Shown here piece by piece: positions 18,940-31,772 of a stretch of 64,000 nt of DNA (position 1 is the stretch's first letter; every line of letters begins with the position of its first letter). The notes under the pieces were generated by a model that was not told where the DNA came from, made no database searches, and saw only the letters and a list, made by a program, of their open reading frames with translations. A program made the translations under genes and the position numbers. The stretch is from Aromatoleum toluolicum. Its GTDB lineage: Bacteria; Pseudomonadota; Gammaproteobacteria; Burkholderiales; Rhodocyclaceae. The stretch spans positions 56,462-120,461 of the forward strand of contig NZ_WTVS01000006.1 in NCBI RefSeq assembly GCF_012911005.2, in the 5' to 3' direction.

Positions 18940-19782
18940 CTACAGCCCATACACGGCCGCAGCGTTCCCGTGCAGGATCTTCTGCGCCACCTTTTCGCTC
19001 AGACCGAGGTCGTTCTTGATGCATGCAATGGACTCGCTATGCAGGACGGCCGGGTAATTCGTCCCGTAGATGACCTTGTTCTGGCCGCGGGTCTTCATGA
19101 AGTGGATCAGGGTGGGCTCGAGATATTTGGGATGGTGTGCATCGATGCCCAGATAGACGTTCTCGTGCTTCCAGGCGAGCGAGATCATCTCCTCCGTCCA
19201 AGGCCATCCCGTATGGGCGCCGATCAGCTTCAGCTCGGGAAAATCAAGCGCGACGATGTCCAGGTAGATCGGACGCCCCAATTCGTTCGGCATATGCTCG
19301 GCCGAATGACCCACCTGCATGGACACCGGAATACCCAGCTCGACGCATTTGGCGTACAAGGGGTAGTAGAGGCGATCGTTCAGAGGAATGCCAAAGCCGT
19401 AAGTATGGATGTAGACGCCCTTGAACCCGAACTCCTTCACGGCCCGCTCCACCCTGCGTACGCTTTCCAATTTCTGCAGGGGATTGAACCCGCACAGGCC
19501 TACCAGGCGATCCGGATATTGACTGACTACGGCATGCACTTCCTCCTCAGTGATGTCCCAGACCATGGTCTTTTTCTGATAGGACATCATGCGGATCGCG
19601 GGTATGAACGCCTTGTCGAGACCTGCCTCATCCATCATGGCAATGAACTCGCCGACGGACTTGCCCTGGATGCGCTCTTCCATCCGCCACCACTTGATGA
19701 GTCGTAGCATTTCCGGCTGTCCATACCACCACTTATCAATGGCTTCCGACGTGAACAGATTGCAGTGAAAATCGATTGCCAT
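18940..19782 (-). CDS. Amidohydrolase-2 (metal-dependent hydrolase fold) family protein
   Basis: This 280-residue protein has the TIM-barrel amidohydrolase-2 pattern: an N-terminal MAIDFHCNLF, then GLCGFNPLQKLE, FGFKGVYIHTYGFG, GIPVSMQVGHSAEH, LKLIGAHTGWPWTEE, and near the end YGTNYPAVLHSES. In metal-dependent decarboxylases and hydrolases of this family the first motif is usually His-X-His and the last contains Asp. Here they read His-Cys-Asn and Asn, so metal binding may be altered. The ATG at 19782 follows GGGAG. It is the first gene of the run down to mbdW and has a promoter-like region upstream, which suggests a role in the ring-cleavage pathway. The reaction is unknown. Confidence 0.75.
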   Translation of the reverse strand: MAIDFHCNLFTSEAIDKWWYGQPEMLRLIKWWRMEERIQGKSVGEFIAMMDEAGLDKAFIPAIRMMSYQKKTMVWDITEEEVHAVVSQYPDRLVGLCGFNPLQKLESVRRVERAVKEFGFKGVYIHTYGFGIPLNDRLYYPLYAKCVELGIPVSMQVGHSAEHMPNELGRPIYLDIVALDFPELKLIGAHTGWPWTEEMISLAWKHENVYLGIDAHHPKYLEPTLIHFMKTRGQNKVIYGTNYPAVLHSESIACIKNDLGLSEKVAQKILHGNAAAVYGL

Positions 19783-19903
19783 GTTTTCTCCCTCGGTAAC
19801 CGGCAGCAATTTCGTTATCGACGGACACGCTCGTCCGTTCGGCAGGTCAACGTCATCCCCCGCATGCACGAGGCTAAAGTGCTCGCCGCCAATGCCTTCT
19901 TGC

Positions 19904-19939
19904 GTATACTATACAGTCGGTTTGTCTTGTCAACGTACA
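19904..19939 (-). promoter_or_regulatory. Putative promoter of the amidohydrolase-to-mbdW gene run
   Basis: On the minus strand a perfect TTGACA (about 19928-19933) is followed by TAGTAT at 16-bp spacing, within the symmetric-looking GTATAGTATAC. Two direct copies of ACTGTA, 24 bp apart, flank the -35. The gene starts about 120 bp downstream. Nothing else but short chance frames is present in the 323-bp gap between 19783 and 20105. No ATAC-N10-GTAT box is present, so if this promoter is real it may answer to a different regulator. Confidence 0.45.
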
Positions 19940-20105
19940 GTCCCATTTTTATTACAACACCTAACGATGCGCTCAACCACGTGCGCCCCCTCCCGTCGGA
20001 ACTGCTCGCCGTAGCAGGTTCCAGCTCCGCTACGGCGGCGGACCAAGGTCGGATTCTCCACTTCAGCGGGCAATGAAACAAACCCAAGAACAACGAAACT
20101 GCGCG

Positions 20106-23229
<3,124 letters not shown>

Positions 23230-23246
23230 CTACTCCATTTCTCTGG

Positions 23247-24599
<1,353 letters not shown>

Positions 24600-24710
24600 T
24601 CACTTGTTTAATGGAAACGCGCTTCGCCCGCTTTCCGCGTTCACTTCCGCTTTGATACCGTCAGAGCATCGAGAGGCGCAGGCTCCCGCGGCTCTTCCAC
24701 TCCGCACAAC

Positions 24711-24755
24711 ATACCAGCTGCCCAGTATCTAACAGCAAAATCTTGTTGCTGTCAA
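24711..24755 (-). promoter_or_regulatory. Promoter of mbdO with MbdR-type operator
   Basis: On the minus strand TTGACA (24755-24750) and TTAGAT (24732-24727) are separated by 17 bp. The perfect palindrome ATAC-N10-GTAT (24711-24728, ATACCAGCTGCCCAGTAT) overlaps the -10 and the expected start site. In Azoarcus sp. CIB, MbdR is reported, as I recall, to bind ATAC-N10-GTAT and repress this promoter until 3-methylbenzoyl-CoA is present. The arrangement here fits steric repression. Confidence 0.8.
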
Positions 24756-24955
24756 CCGCATTTAGTGCGCCTGTAGGGAGCACATAAACTGTCCGAACTT
24801 GTAGCACGTGTCTGATCACAACGTAGAGAGTCACGGAAGGATGAGGTCGTGGAGCACTTACCGTAATACCATCTCCTCGCCATGCGCCGTCCATGCTCTC
24901 AAAGGTCCTTTTCCCATTTTCCTCCCTCCGATTTCGAGGTCTTCCGTATCAGTCG

Positions 24956-24983
24956 TTGACACATACCAGCCAGCCGGTATATG
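24956..24983 (+). promoter_or_regulatory. Promoter of the mbdB1-A genes with MbdR-type operator
   Basis: TTGACA (24956-24961) and TATATG (24978-24983) are spaced by 16 bp, and the palindrome ATAC-N10-GTAT (24963-24980, ATACCAGCCAGCCGGTAT) fills the spacer and reaches into the -10. The transporter gene starts about 145 bp downstream. The 543-bp gap between mbdO and this gene (24585-25127) holds the two divergent promoters and no gene I can support. Confidence 0.78.
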
Positions 24984-25127
24984 GTAGCCGCATGTGGGGA
25001 CCGGGGCTGTCAGACCTTTTGTTGGCGAGCTCGCGGAAACGCCGTTTTCCGCAATGACTGAATTTCCCCCGACATAGTGCCGCGCGCAGGGGCGCCGGTG
25101 CCCGTCTTCATCGTCCAGGAGGGAGAG

Positions 25128-26321
25128 ATGACTGCACAGAAAAAAACGAGCCGTCGGGATTTTCTCAAGGCAACCGGAATTATCACCGCCGGCACGCTGC
25201 TGCCCGCCCACTTTGCCATTGGCAATACCGCCAAGATCAAGGTTGGTCTGATGCTCCCTTACACCGGCACGTTCGCGCCACCGGGCAATAGCATCACCAA
25301 CGCTTTTAAGTTGTACATCGCCGAACAGGGCGGCAGGCTGGCCGGCCGCGAGGTTGAGTACGTTGTAGTCGACGACGAGTCCGATCCCGCTAAGGCCCCC
25401 GAGAATACTCACCGGCTCATCGTGCGTGACAAGGTCGATTTCTTGGTCGGAACCGTGCATTCGGGCGTCGCCATGGGCATGGTGAAGGTGGCGCGCGAAG
25501 CAGGCACGATCACCATTATTCCGAACGCCGGTACCGACGCAGCCACTGGCCCCATGTGCGCGCCCAACATTTTCCGTGCCTCGTTCTCCACATATCAGAC
25601 GGCCTTCCCCATGGGCAAGGTCATGGTCGAACGGGGACACAAGCGCGTGGCCATCATCACATGGAAGTACGCCTTCGGCGAGGAATCCGCACGCGCTTTC
25701 AAAGAAGGCTATGAAGCCGCGGGGGGCAAGATCGTCAAGGAAATGTTCCTGCCTTTCCCCAACGTCGAGTTCCAGGCGTATCTCACTGAAATCGCGGCCC
25801 TCAAACCCGACGCGGTGTTCGTATTTTTCGCTGGTGCGGGCGCAGTAAAGTTCGTCAAGGACTACGCCGCGGCGGGACTCAAGAACACCATTCCCCTCTA
25901 CGGTTCAGGATTCCTTACCGACGGAACACTCGCCGCCCAAGGCGACTCAGCCGAGGGAGTCCATACCACGTTGCACTACGCCGACGACTTGGGGACTCCA
26001 CGCGACAATGCTTTCCGCGTGGCCTACAGGAAGGCCTACGGATACGATCCCGACGTGTACGCGGTGCAGGGTTACGACACCGCGCAACTGCTGGCGGCTG
26101 GCCTCGACCCAGTCAAGGGCGACGCGGGCGCAAGAGCGGAGATCATCGCGGCCATGGAAAAGGCCACGATCGACAGCCCACGCGGCAAGTTTACGATGTC
26201 CAGAGCGCATAACCCGATCCAGGACATCTATCTGCGCAAGGTCGAGGGGGGGCAGAACCGGGTGGTGGGGATAGCGGCCAAGGCTCTCGCCGACCCGGTA
26301 CGCGGTTGCAAGATGGCATGA
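25128..26321 (+). CDS. mbdB1: ABC transporter substrate-binding protein (branched-chain/aromatic acid type)
   Basis: This 397-residue periplasmic binding protein belongs to the LivJ/type I family. The N-terminus has a twin-arginine signal (RRDFLKATGIITAGTLLPAH), so folded export by Tat is likely. The mature part opens with KIKVGLMLPYTGTFAPPG and includes YVVVDDESDPAKAPENTHRL, VAREAGTITIIPNAGTDAA and AVQGYDTAQLLAAGLD. It should capture an aromatic acid, here presumably 3-methylbenzoate, for the permease that follows. The ATG at 25128 is preceded by GGAGGGAGAG. It is the first gene of a plus-strand run through mbdA. Confidence 0.85.
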   Translation: MTAQKKTSRRDFLKATGIITAGTLLPAHFAIGNTAKIKVGLMLPYTGTFAPPGNSITNAFKLYIAEQGGRLAGREVEYVVVDDESDPAKAPENTHRLIVRDKVDFLVGTVHSGVAMGMVKVAREAGTITIIPNAGTDAATGPMCAPNIFRASFSTYQTAFPMGKVMVERGHKRVAIITWKYAFGEESARAFKEGYEAAGGKIVKEMFLPFPNVEFQAYLTEIAALKPDAVFVFFAGAGAVKFVKDYAAAGLKNTIPLYGSGFLTDGTLAAQGDSAEGVHTTLHYADDLGTPRDNAFRVAYRKAYGYDPDVYAVQGYDTAQLLAAGLDPVKGDAGARAEIIAAMEKATIDSPRGKFTMSRAHNPIQDIYLRKVEGGQNRVVGIAAKALADPVRGCKMA

Positions 26322-26425
26322 CGCCATCACCCCGGATTCCGATCCGGGCACGTGACGCCCCCGGCGGCGCGGTCGCCGGGGGCGCTGACCACGAGGCTCC
26401 GTGCCTCATCAAAGGATGCGCGGAA

Positions 26426-27298
26426 ATGGATGTCTACACGTTTCTGATCCAGGTACTGAATGGGCTGCAGTATGGGCTACTGCTGTTTCTGGTGGCCAGC
26501 GGGCTGACCATGATCTTCGGCATCATGGGTATCATCAACCTCGCCCATGGCAGCTTTTACATGATCGGCGCCTACCTTGCATGGGCGTTCGCTGCCGCGA
26601 CAGGCAGCCTGTTCAGTGCCATTCTCTTGGGGCTTGTGGTAAGTACCCTGATAGGGGTGATCCTCGAGTGGACCGTTTTCCGGCGGCTCTACCACCGTGA
26701 CCACCTCTACCAGGTGTTACTCACCTTCGGACTCATCATGATCTTCGAAGAGTTGCGCAGCATGACCTTCGGTGATGATGTGCACAGCGTGGCAATCCCC
26801 GCCGTGTTCAGTGCGGCGATCCCACTCACGGACACCCTAAGCTATCCGGTCTATCGGCTGGTGATTTCGGCAACCTGCCTAGTAGTCGCCATGCTGATCT
26901 ACTGGCTCATCCAACACACCAGACTAGGCATGATGATCCGCGCCGGTGCATCCAACCGGGAAATGGTCCAAGTGCTGGGAATCGACATCAAACTCGTTTA
27001 CACGCTTGTGTTCGCTCTGGGGCTCGCCCTAGCGGCCTTCGCCGGCATGATCGCCGCACCTATCTCTACCGTTTACCCGAACATGGGGGGGCAGATCCTG
27101 ATCATCTCCTTCGTTGTGGTAGTCGTCGGCGGCATCGGCTCGGTCAAGGGGACACTACTTGCGGCACTGATGATTGGCATGGCCGACACGTTTGGCAAGA
27201 TCGTATTACCCCAGATCGCCAGCATGTCCGCATACCTGCTAATGGCCGCCGTTCTTCTGTGGCGCCCCCGAGGCTTGTTTGCTGTGGGCGGGCGCTGA
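26426..27298 (+). CDS. mbdB2: ABC transporter permease, LivH type
   Basis: This 290-residue inner-membrane permease has the LivH pattern: LIQVLNGLQYGLLLFLVASGL, GIMGIINLAHGSFYMIGAYL, and near the C-terminus FVVVVVGGIGSVKGTLLAALM. About eight hydrophobic segments are visible. The ATG at 26426 follows AAAGGATG-like sequence weakly; the longer frame overlapping the binding-protein gene is less likely. It pairs with the LivM-type gene starting two bases after its stop. Confidence 0.82.
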   Translation: MDVYTFLIQVLNGLQYGLLLFLVASGLTMIFGIMGIINLAHGSFYMIGAYLAWAFAAATGSLFSAILLGLVVSTLIGVILEWTVFRRLYHRDHLYQVLLTFGLIMIFEELRSMTFGDDVHSVAIPAVFSAAIPLTDTLSYPVYRLVISATCLVVAMLIYWLIQHTRLGMMIRAGASNREMVQVLGIDIKLVYTLVFALGLALAAFAGMIAAPISTVYPNMGGQILIISFVVVVVGGIGSVKGTLLAALMIGMADTFGKIVLPQIASMSAYLLMAAVLLWRPRGLFAVGGR

Positions 27299-27299
27299 C

Positions 27300-28289
27300 A
27301 TGACTCAACAGTTGCGACGCTTCTTTCTGTTTTCCGCTGTGGCGGGGCTCGCAATCTATCCTCTCTACGGGGGCGAGTTCTATATCCAGCTTCTGACCAA
27401 GATCATGGTCATGGCTGTCTTCGCCATGAGCCTCGACCTGTTGGTGGGCTACGCCGGCTTGGTCAGCCTCGGTCACGCCGCATTCTTCGGTGTCGCCGGC
27501 TACGTTGCAGCCTTGCTTATGCCCCAATACGAGGCGGGCAATGTGTGGCTGACGCTGCCCGCCGCCCTGTGTGCCGCCACATTACTCGCGCTTGTCGTTG
27601 GCGCTCTGGCGCTGAGAACGTCGGGCGTGTACTTCATCATGGTGACGCTGGCGTTAGCCCAGATGCTCTATTACTTTGTCCACGACGCAGAGTTCGCCGG
27701 CGGATCGGATGGCATGCTCATCATGTTGAAGCCCGAAGCGGTGATATTCGGATGGAAGCCCTTCGACCTCAACAGTCCGGCCCACTTCTACTACGTGGTT
27801 CTGGCAGTGATGCTTGGAGTCTACTTTCTGTTGCGGGCTGTGCTGCGATCGAGCTTTGGCCACGCCTTGGCAGGCATCAAGTCCAACGAGCACCGCATGC
27901 GTTCGCTGGGTTTTCCGGTCTATCGTTACAAGCTCGCCGCCTTTACCCTCGCCGGCACCGTGGCCGGCTTGGCCGGCTATCTGGGCGCGCTGCAGTTCGG
28001 CTTCGTCAACCCGGAGTTGCTGGGCTGGCACCAGTCGGGCAACGTCCTGATGATGGTGATCCTGGGCGGCATGGGCAGCCTCACGGGGCCTGTCACGGGA
28101 GCGTTCACCCTAGTGCTGCTTCAAGAGTTCTTAACCGGCCTCACCAAGCATTGGCAAGTCCTGATGGGCAGCTTCATCGTGCTGGTTGCGTTGATGCTTC
28201 CCCATGGCCTGAGTGGCTTTTCCCTTACACGATACCGATTGAGGGCGCACACCGATACTCGAACCACACCGGAAAAGGACCATGTCTGA
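27300..28289 (+). CDS. mbdB3: ABC transporter permease, LivM type
   Basis: This 329-residue second permease has many hydrophobic segments and the LivM blocks MSLDLLVGYAGLVSLGHAAFFG, LRTSGVYFIMVTLALAQML and GSLTGPVTGAFTLVLLQEFL. It would form the membrane channel with the LivH partner. Its end overlaps the ATPase gene by eight bases (28282-28289), so the two are translationally coupled. The C-terminal tail is charged and cytoplasmic. Confidence 0.83.
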   Translation: MTQQLRRFFLFSAVAGLAIYPLYGGEFYIQLLTKIMVMAVFAMSLDLLVGYAGLVSLGHAAFFGVAGYVAALLMPQYEAGNVWLTLPAALCAATLLALVVGALALRTSGVYFIMVTLALAQMLYYFVHDAEFAGGSDGMLIMLKPEAVIFGWKPFDLNSPAHFYYVVLAVMLGVYFLLRAVLRSSFGHALAGIKSNEHRMRSLGFPVYRYKLAAFTLAGTVAGLAGYLGALQFGFVNPELLGWHQSGNVLMMVILGGMGSLTGPVTGAFTLVLLQEFLTGLTKHWQVLMGSFIVLVALMLPHGLSGFSLTRYRLRAHTDTRTTPEKDHV

Positions 28290-29058
28290 ACCCATTCTTC
28301 GCACCACCGAGTTGACCAAGCACTTTGGTGGGCTTGCCGCAGTCAACCAAGTGTCCCTCGACTTTTACGCGGGGCAAGTGCACGCGCTGCTCGGCCCCAA
28401 TGGGGCGGGCAAGTCCACCTTCATCAACCTTCTCTCGGGCGATCTAAAGCCAAGCGGTGGAGAAGTGAGCCTGGCCGGGTGCGCGATCGAGGGACTGTCT
28501 CCGGAGAAAATTTCGCGCATGGGCGTGGGGCGAACCTACCAGAAGACGAATATCTTTCCCGCATTTACGGTATTCGAGAACGCGCGCCTTGCTGCCCAGT
28601 CGCGCCGCCCGCATGCGTTTCACCTGTTCCGCCACGCACTCGCTTGTGGCGACACCTTGGAACTGGCCGAGAAGGTGCTTGCCATGGGGGAGCTGACACA
28701 CCGCAGGAATGACATGGCAGCCATACTGTCCCATGGCGAGCAGCGCCAACTCGAAATCGCCATGGCGCTCGCCACTGAACCCCAGGTGCTATTGCTTGAT
28801 GAACCCTTGGCCGGAATGGGGGCCACGGAGTCGGCGGCCATGGTGCGGTTGCTCAAGAAACTCGCAGAGGATCACGCGATTTTACTGGTCGAACACGACA
28901 TGGATGCCGTGTTTGCGGTCGCCGATGTCGTGACTGTCATGGTCAACGGCACAGTGCTGGAGTCGGGCAGCCCCGGGGCAATCCGTGCGAGTGCCGCCGT
29001 TCAGGAAGCCTATCTCGGTGCAGAGGAGGATGAGAGCCATGAACCACTCGTTGCTTGA
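28282..29058 (+). CDS. mbdB4: ABC transporter ATP-binding protein, LivG type
   Basis: This 258-residue ATPase has Walker A GPNGAGKST, an HGEQRQLEIAMALA signature (LSHGEQ instead of LSGGQ, as is common in LivG), Walker B VLLLDEPLAGMG and the switch histidine in ILLVEHDMDAVF. It energises uptake together with the LivF-type ATPase, whose gene starts inside its last 20 bases. Length and order match the five-component branched-chain-type importers used for aromatic acids. Confidence 0.88.
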   Translation: MSEPILRTTELTKHFGGLAAVNQVSLDFYAGQVHALLGPNGAGKSTFINLLSGDLKPSGGEVSLAGCAIEGLSPEKISRMGVGRTYQKTNIFPAFTVFENARLAAQSRRPHAFHLFRHALACGDTLELAEKVLAMGELTHRRNDMAAILSHGEQRQLEIAMALATEPQVLLLDEPLAGMGATESAAMVRLLKKLAEDHAILLVEHDMDAVFAVADVVTVMVNGTVLESGSPGAIRASAAVQEAYLGAEEDESHEPLVA

Positions 29059-29752
29059 AGCTCGCGGGATCCATACTTATTATGGCGCTAGTCACATCCT
29101 CCGTGGCATTGACTTTACGGTGCGCCGCGGCGAGACGGTCGGTCTAATGGGCCGAAACGGCATGGGTAAAACAACGCTGTTGAAGACGCTGATGGGGGTC
29201 GTGCCCTCGCACAAGGGCGAGATCCGGATCAACGGTCACGTCACTACCCGCTCCCAGCCGTGTCGAATTGCTCGCCACGGCGTCGCATACGTGCCGGAGG
29301 GGCGGGGAATTTTCCCTAACCTCTCGGTGCGCGAGAATCTCGTCATGGCAGCCCGGCCCGGCGTGGGCGGTCGGCGGGACTGGACCTTCGAGCGTGCACT
29401 GAAAACTTTCCCGCGTCTTGGTGAACGGCTAGGCCATGGCGGCGGACAGCTTTCGGGCGGCGAGCAGCAGATGCTGACCATCGGCCGCGCATTGATGACC
29501 AATCCGGACCTGCTCATTCTCGACGAGGCTACCGAAGGGTTAGCGCCAATCATCTGCCGCGAGATCTGGACTGTAATTGGTGCCATCAGGGACACCGGTA
29601 TCGCCACGATCATCGTCGACAAGAACTTTCGCGCCATCTCGTCGATCACCGATCGCAATGTAATTCTGGTGAAAGGCAACGTGGTGTTCGAGGGCGACCG
29701 CGAGGCGCTACGGTCGCAACCGGAAGTGTTGAAAAATTTTCTCGGCGTTTGA
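29039..29752 (+). CDS. mbdB5: ABC transporter ATP-binding protein, LivF type
   Basis: This 237-residue second ATPase has Walker A GRNGMGKTT, GVAYVPEGRGIFPNLSVRENL (typical LivF), the signature LSGGEQQMLTIGRAL, and Walker B LLILDEATEGLAP. The usual histidine switch position reads IIVDKNFR, as in some LivF proteins. The ATG at 29039 lies within the end of the previous gene. It is the last transporter gene before a 230-bp gap that precedes the ligase gene. Confidence 0.88.
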   Translation: MNHSLLEARGIHTYYGASHILRGIDFTVRRGETVGLMGRNGMGKTTLLKTLMGVVPSHKGEIRINGHVTTRSQPCRIARHGVAYVPEGRGIFPNLSVRENLVMAARPGVGGRRDWTFERALKTFPRLGERLGHGGGQLSGGEQQMLTIGRALMTNPDLLILDEATEGLAPIICREIWTVIGAIRDTGIATIIVDKNFRAISSITDRNVILVKGNVVFEGDREALRSQPEVLKNFLGV

Positions 29753-29814
29753 GGCCCCGCCCAAGTTTTCATTATCTCTAGTACCGGCAAAGAAGGGCCA
29801 AACAGATCTATTGC

Positions 29815-29832
29815 ATACTATCCGGTTAGTAC
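29815..29832 (+). promoter_or_regulatory. Imperfect MbdR-type box upstream of mbdA
   Basis: ATAC-TATCCGGTTA-GTAC matches ATAC-N10-GTAT except for the last base. It also contains the perfect inverted repeat TACTA-N6-TAGTA (29816-29831). It lies 169 bp before the ligase start and 53 bp before a small frame. No strong -35/-10 pair is obvious around it, so an internal promoter under MbdR control is possible but weakly supported. Confidence 0.45.
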
Positions 29833-29867
29833 GTCTTTTGACCAATTGATCTACACGAGGGGAAACC

Positions 29868-29972
29868 ATGTTCGAGAATTTCAACCATAGTGCTCTGCGT
29901 CTTGGAGCGCCAGGCGCTTTAGCGCAGCGTTTGCTGCCGAAGCATCAGGGTCACTATGTTGATGCGCATTGA
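29868..29972 (+). CDS. Possible 34-residue small protein before mbdA
   Basis: An ATG at 29868 with a good ribosome-binding site (CGAGGGGAAACC) opens a frame of 34 codons ending with TGA at 29970, 11 bases before the mbdA ATG. The product starts MFENFNHSALRLGAPGAL and has no recognisable domain. The AGG of the mbdA ribosome-binding site overlaps its stop region, so it could act as a leader that couples translation to the ligase. It may equally be the remnant of a larger gene or chance. Confidence 0.3.
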   Translation: MFENFNHSALRLGAPGALAQRLLPKHQGHYVDAH

Positions 29973-29983
29973 GGAAACCGACC

Positions 29984-31564
29984 ATGCGACAAGTGCGTAT
30001 TAACCAAGGCAACAATGGTCCGGAGCTGCAATTCCCACACACCTTCAATGTGGCAAGTGCCTTGATCGATCGCCATCTGGACGAGGGACGGGGAAAAAAG
30101 ACTGCGATCCTTACCGTCGATGAAACTGTCAATTACGAAACTCTCGTCACGAACGTCAACCGGTACGGCAACGCCTTGAAAAAAATCGGTTTGCTCGCGG
30201 GAGACCGGGTGCTGATGGTCATCAAGGATGCGCCGGAATTCTACTACGTGTTCTGGGGATGCATCAAAACGGGGATCATCCCGGTGCCCCTTAACACCAT
30301 GCTGACATCGGAAGACTACAAGTTCATCATTGCCGATTCGGGCGCGAATGTGCTGGTGTATTCCGAAGAGTTCAAAGACCAGATCACCGCTGCGATCATG
30401 GCCGAAACTCCGCTGCAGCATGTATTACCGGCGCGTCACGTTGCCGGAAGTCTGGCCGAACTGGCGCGCGATGAGTCACCAACGCTGGCCGCAAGTCCGG
30501 CTGCTGCGGATGACGATTGTTTTTGGCTGTATTCCTCCGGAACCACTGGCCGGCCGAAGGGAGTGGTCCACGCCCACCGCGATATTGTCGCCACCAGTCA
30601 GCTCTATAACGTCGGAATTCTCGGTGGAAACGTGAGCGATATCTATTACTCGATCCCCAGGCTTTTCTTCGCCTACGGACTGGGGTGCGGCATGACGTTC
30701 CCGCTTTGGGTCGGCGGCACAGCAGTGCTTGACGCCCGTCGTCCCCTGCCGCCGATTACCGCCGAGCTTTTCGCCCGATTCAAGCCGACCATTTTCGCCG
30801 CGGTGCCGACCTACTTCTCTGCATTGCTGGCTTCATCCCTGTTGAAGTCGGAACACGTGGTGACGCTGCGTCGCTGCGTTTCCGGCGGTGAAGCGTTGCC
30901 TGAAGAATTGCAGCGACGCTGGAGGCAAATCGCACCCGCACCCATCACCGATGGCATCGGCTCGACAGAAGCCCTCCATATCTATATATCAAACACAATC
31001 GACGACATTCGTCCCAATTCCAGCGGTCGTGCAGTTCCCGGCTACCAACTGCGAATTATTGACGAAAACGGAGATGCAATTCTCGACGACAGCCCCGGTC
31101 GCCTGTTGGTCAAGGGGCCATCGGTGACCCGGCGCTACTGGAACAATCCGGCGAAAACTGCATCCTCGATTGTCGATGGCTGGCTCGATACCGGCGATAC
31201 CTATTACCGCGATAGCGATGGCTATTATTACTACTGCGGACGTAATGATGACATGCTCAAAGTCGGGGGAATCTGGGTATCTCCATTCGAGATCGAAGCG
31301 GCCCTGATTTCCCATCCGGACGTACTCGAGGCGGCGGTAACCGGTCGGGCGGACGATGCGGGTCTCATCAAGCCCGAGGCATGGATCGTACTCAAGATTG
31401 CGGCATACGCCGGAGAACTGCTTGCCGAGGATATCCGAACTCTCTGCAAGACCGCCCTCGCGCCATACAAGTATCCCCGATGGATCCATTTTGTTGATGA
31501 GTTGCCGAAGACCGCGACTGGCAAGATCCAGCGCTTTAAGCTCAGAAATGCGGCTCATGACTGA
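29984..31564 (+). CDS. mbdA: Benzoate/3-methylbenzoate-CoA ligase (AMP-forming)
   Basis: This 526-residue adenylate-forming ligase is of benzoate-CoA ligase size and type. Motifs are FWLYSSGTTGRPKGVVHAHRD (P-loop), IPRLFFAYGLGCGMTFPLWVGG (typical of benzoate-CoA ligases), DGIGSTEALHIY, DGWLDTGDTYYRDSDGYYYYCGRNDDMLKVGG (given in pieces: GWLDTGD and CGRNDDMLKVGG) and the C-terminal lysine motif LPKTATGKIQRFKLR. It activates the imported aromatic acid with ATP and CoA. The ATG at 29984 follows GAGG. Context favours 3-methylbenzoate as substrate. Confidence 0.87.
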   Translation: MRQVRINQGNNGPELQFPHTFNVASALIDRHLDEGRGKKTAILTVDETVNYETLVTNVNRYGNALKKIGLLAGDRVLMVIKDAPEFYYVFWGCIKTGIIPVPLNTMLTSEDYKFIIADSGANVLVYSEEFKDQITAAIMAETPLQHVLPARHVAGSLAELARDESPTLAASPAAADDDCFWLYSSGTTGRPKGVVHAHRDIVATSQLYNVGILGGNVSDIYYSIPRLFFAYGLGCGMTFPLWVGGTAVLDARRPLPPITAELFARFKPTIFAAVPTYFSALLASSLLKSEHVVTLRRCVSGGEALPEELQRRWRQIAPAPITDGIGSTEALHIYISNTIDDIRPNSSGRAVPGYQLRIIDENGDAILDDSPGRLLVKGPSVTRRYWNNPAKTASSIVDGWLDTGDTYYRDSDGYYYYCGRNDDMLKVGGIWVSPFEIEAALISHPDVLEAAVTGRADDAGLIKPEAWIVLKIAAYAGELLAEDIRTLCKTALAPYKYPRWIHFVDELPKTATGKIQRFKLRNAAHD

Positions 31565-31772
31565 TCCCGCAGGCAACTCAACAGCAAGCGCTCCACGAAC
31601 CCCATCCTTACGTAGCCACGGGTGAGCCCATTCCATTACACACATCTCAAAGCTCACCGAGCTCACGGGAGTGACGCAGGCCCGCGGCGAAGTCGGTGAC
31701 GCGCTGTAATCCGAGCCAGAGGGACATGCGTCCAACCGAAATCCCGCTCTCGGCGGGCAAACGCCTCACATT

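Noticed and set aside
29838..29852. TTGACCAATTGATC upstream of mbdA as an FNR/AcpR site
   Set aside because: The second half does not fit ATCAA with the required spacing. I found no good TTGAT-N4-ATCAA site in the window by eye.
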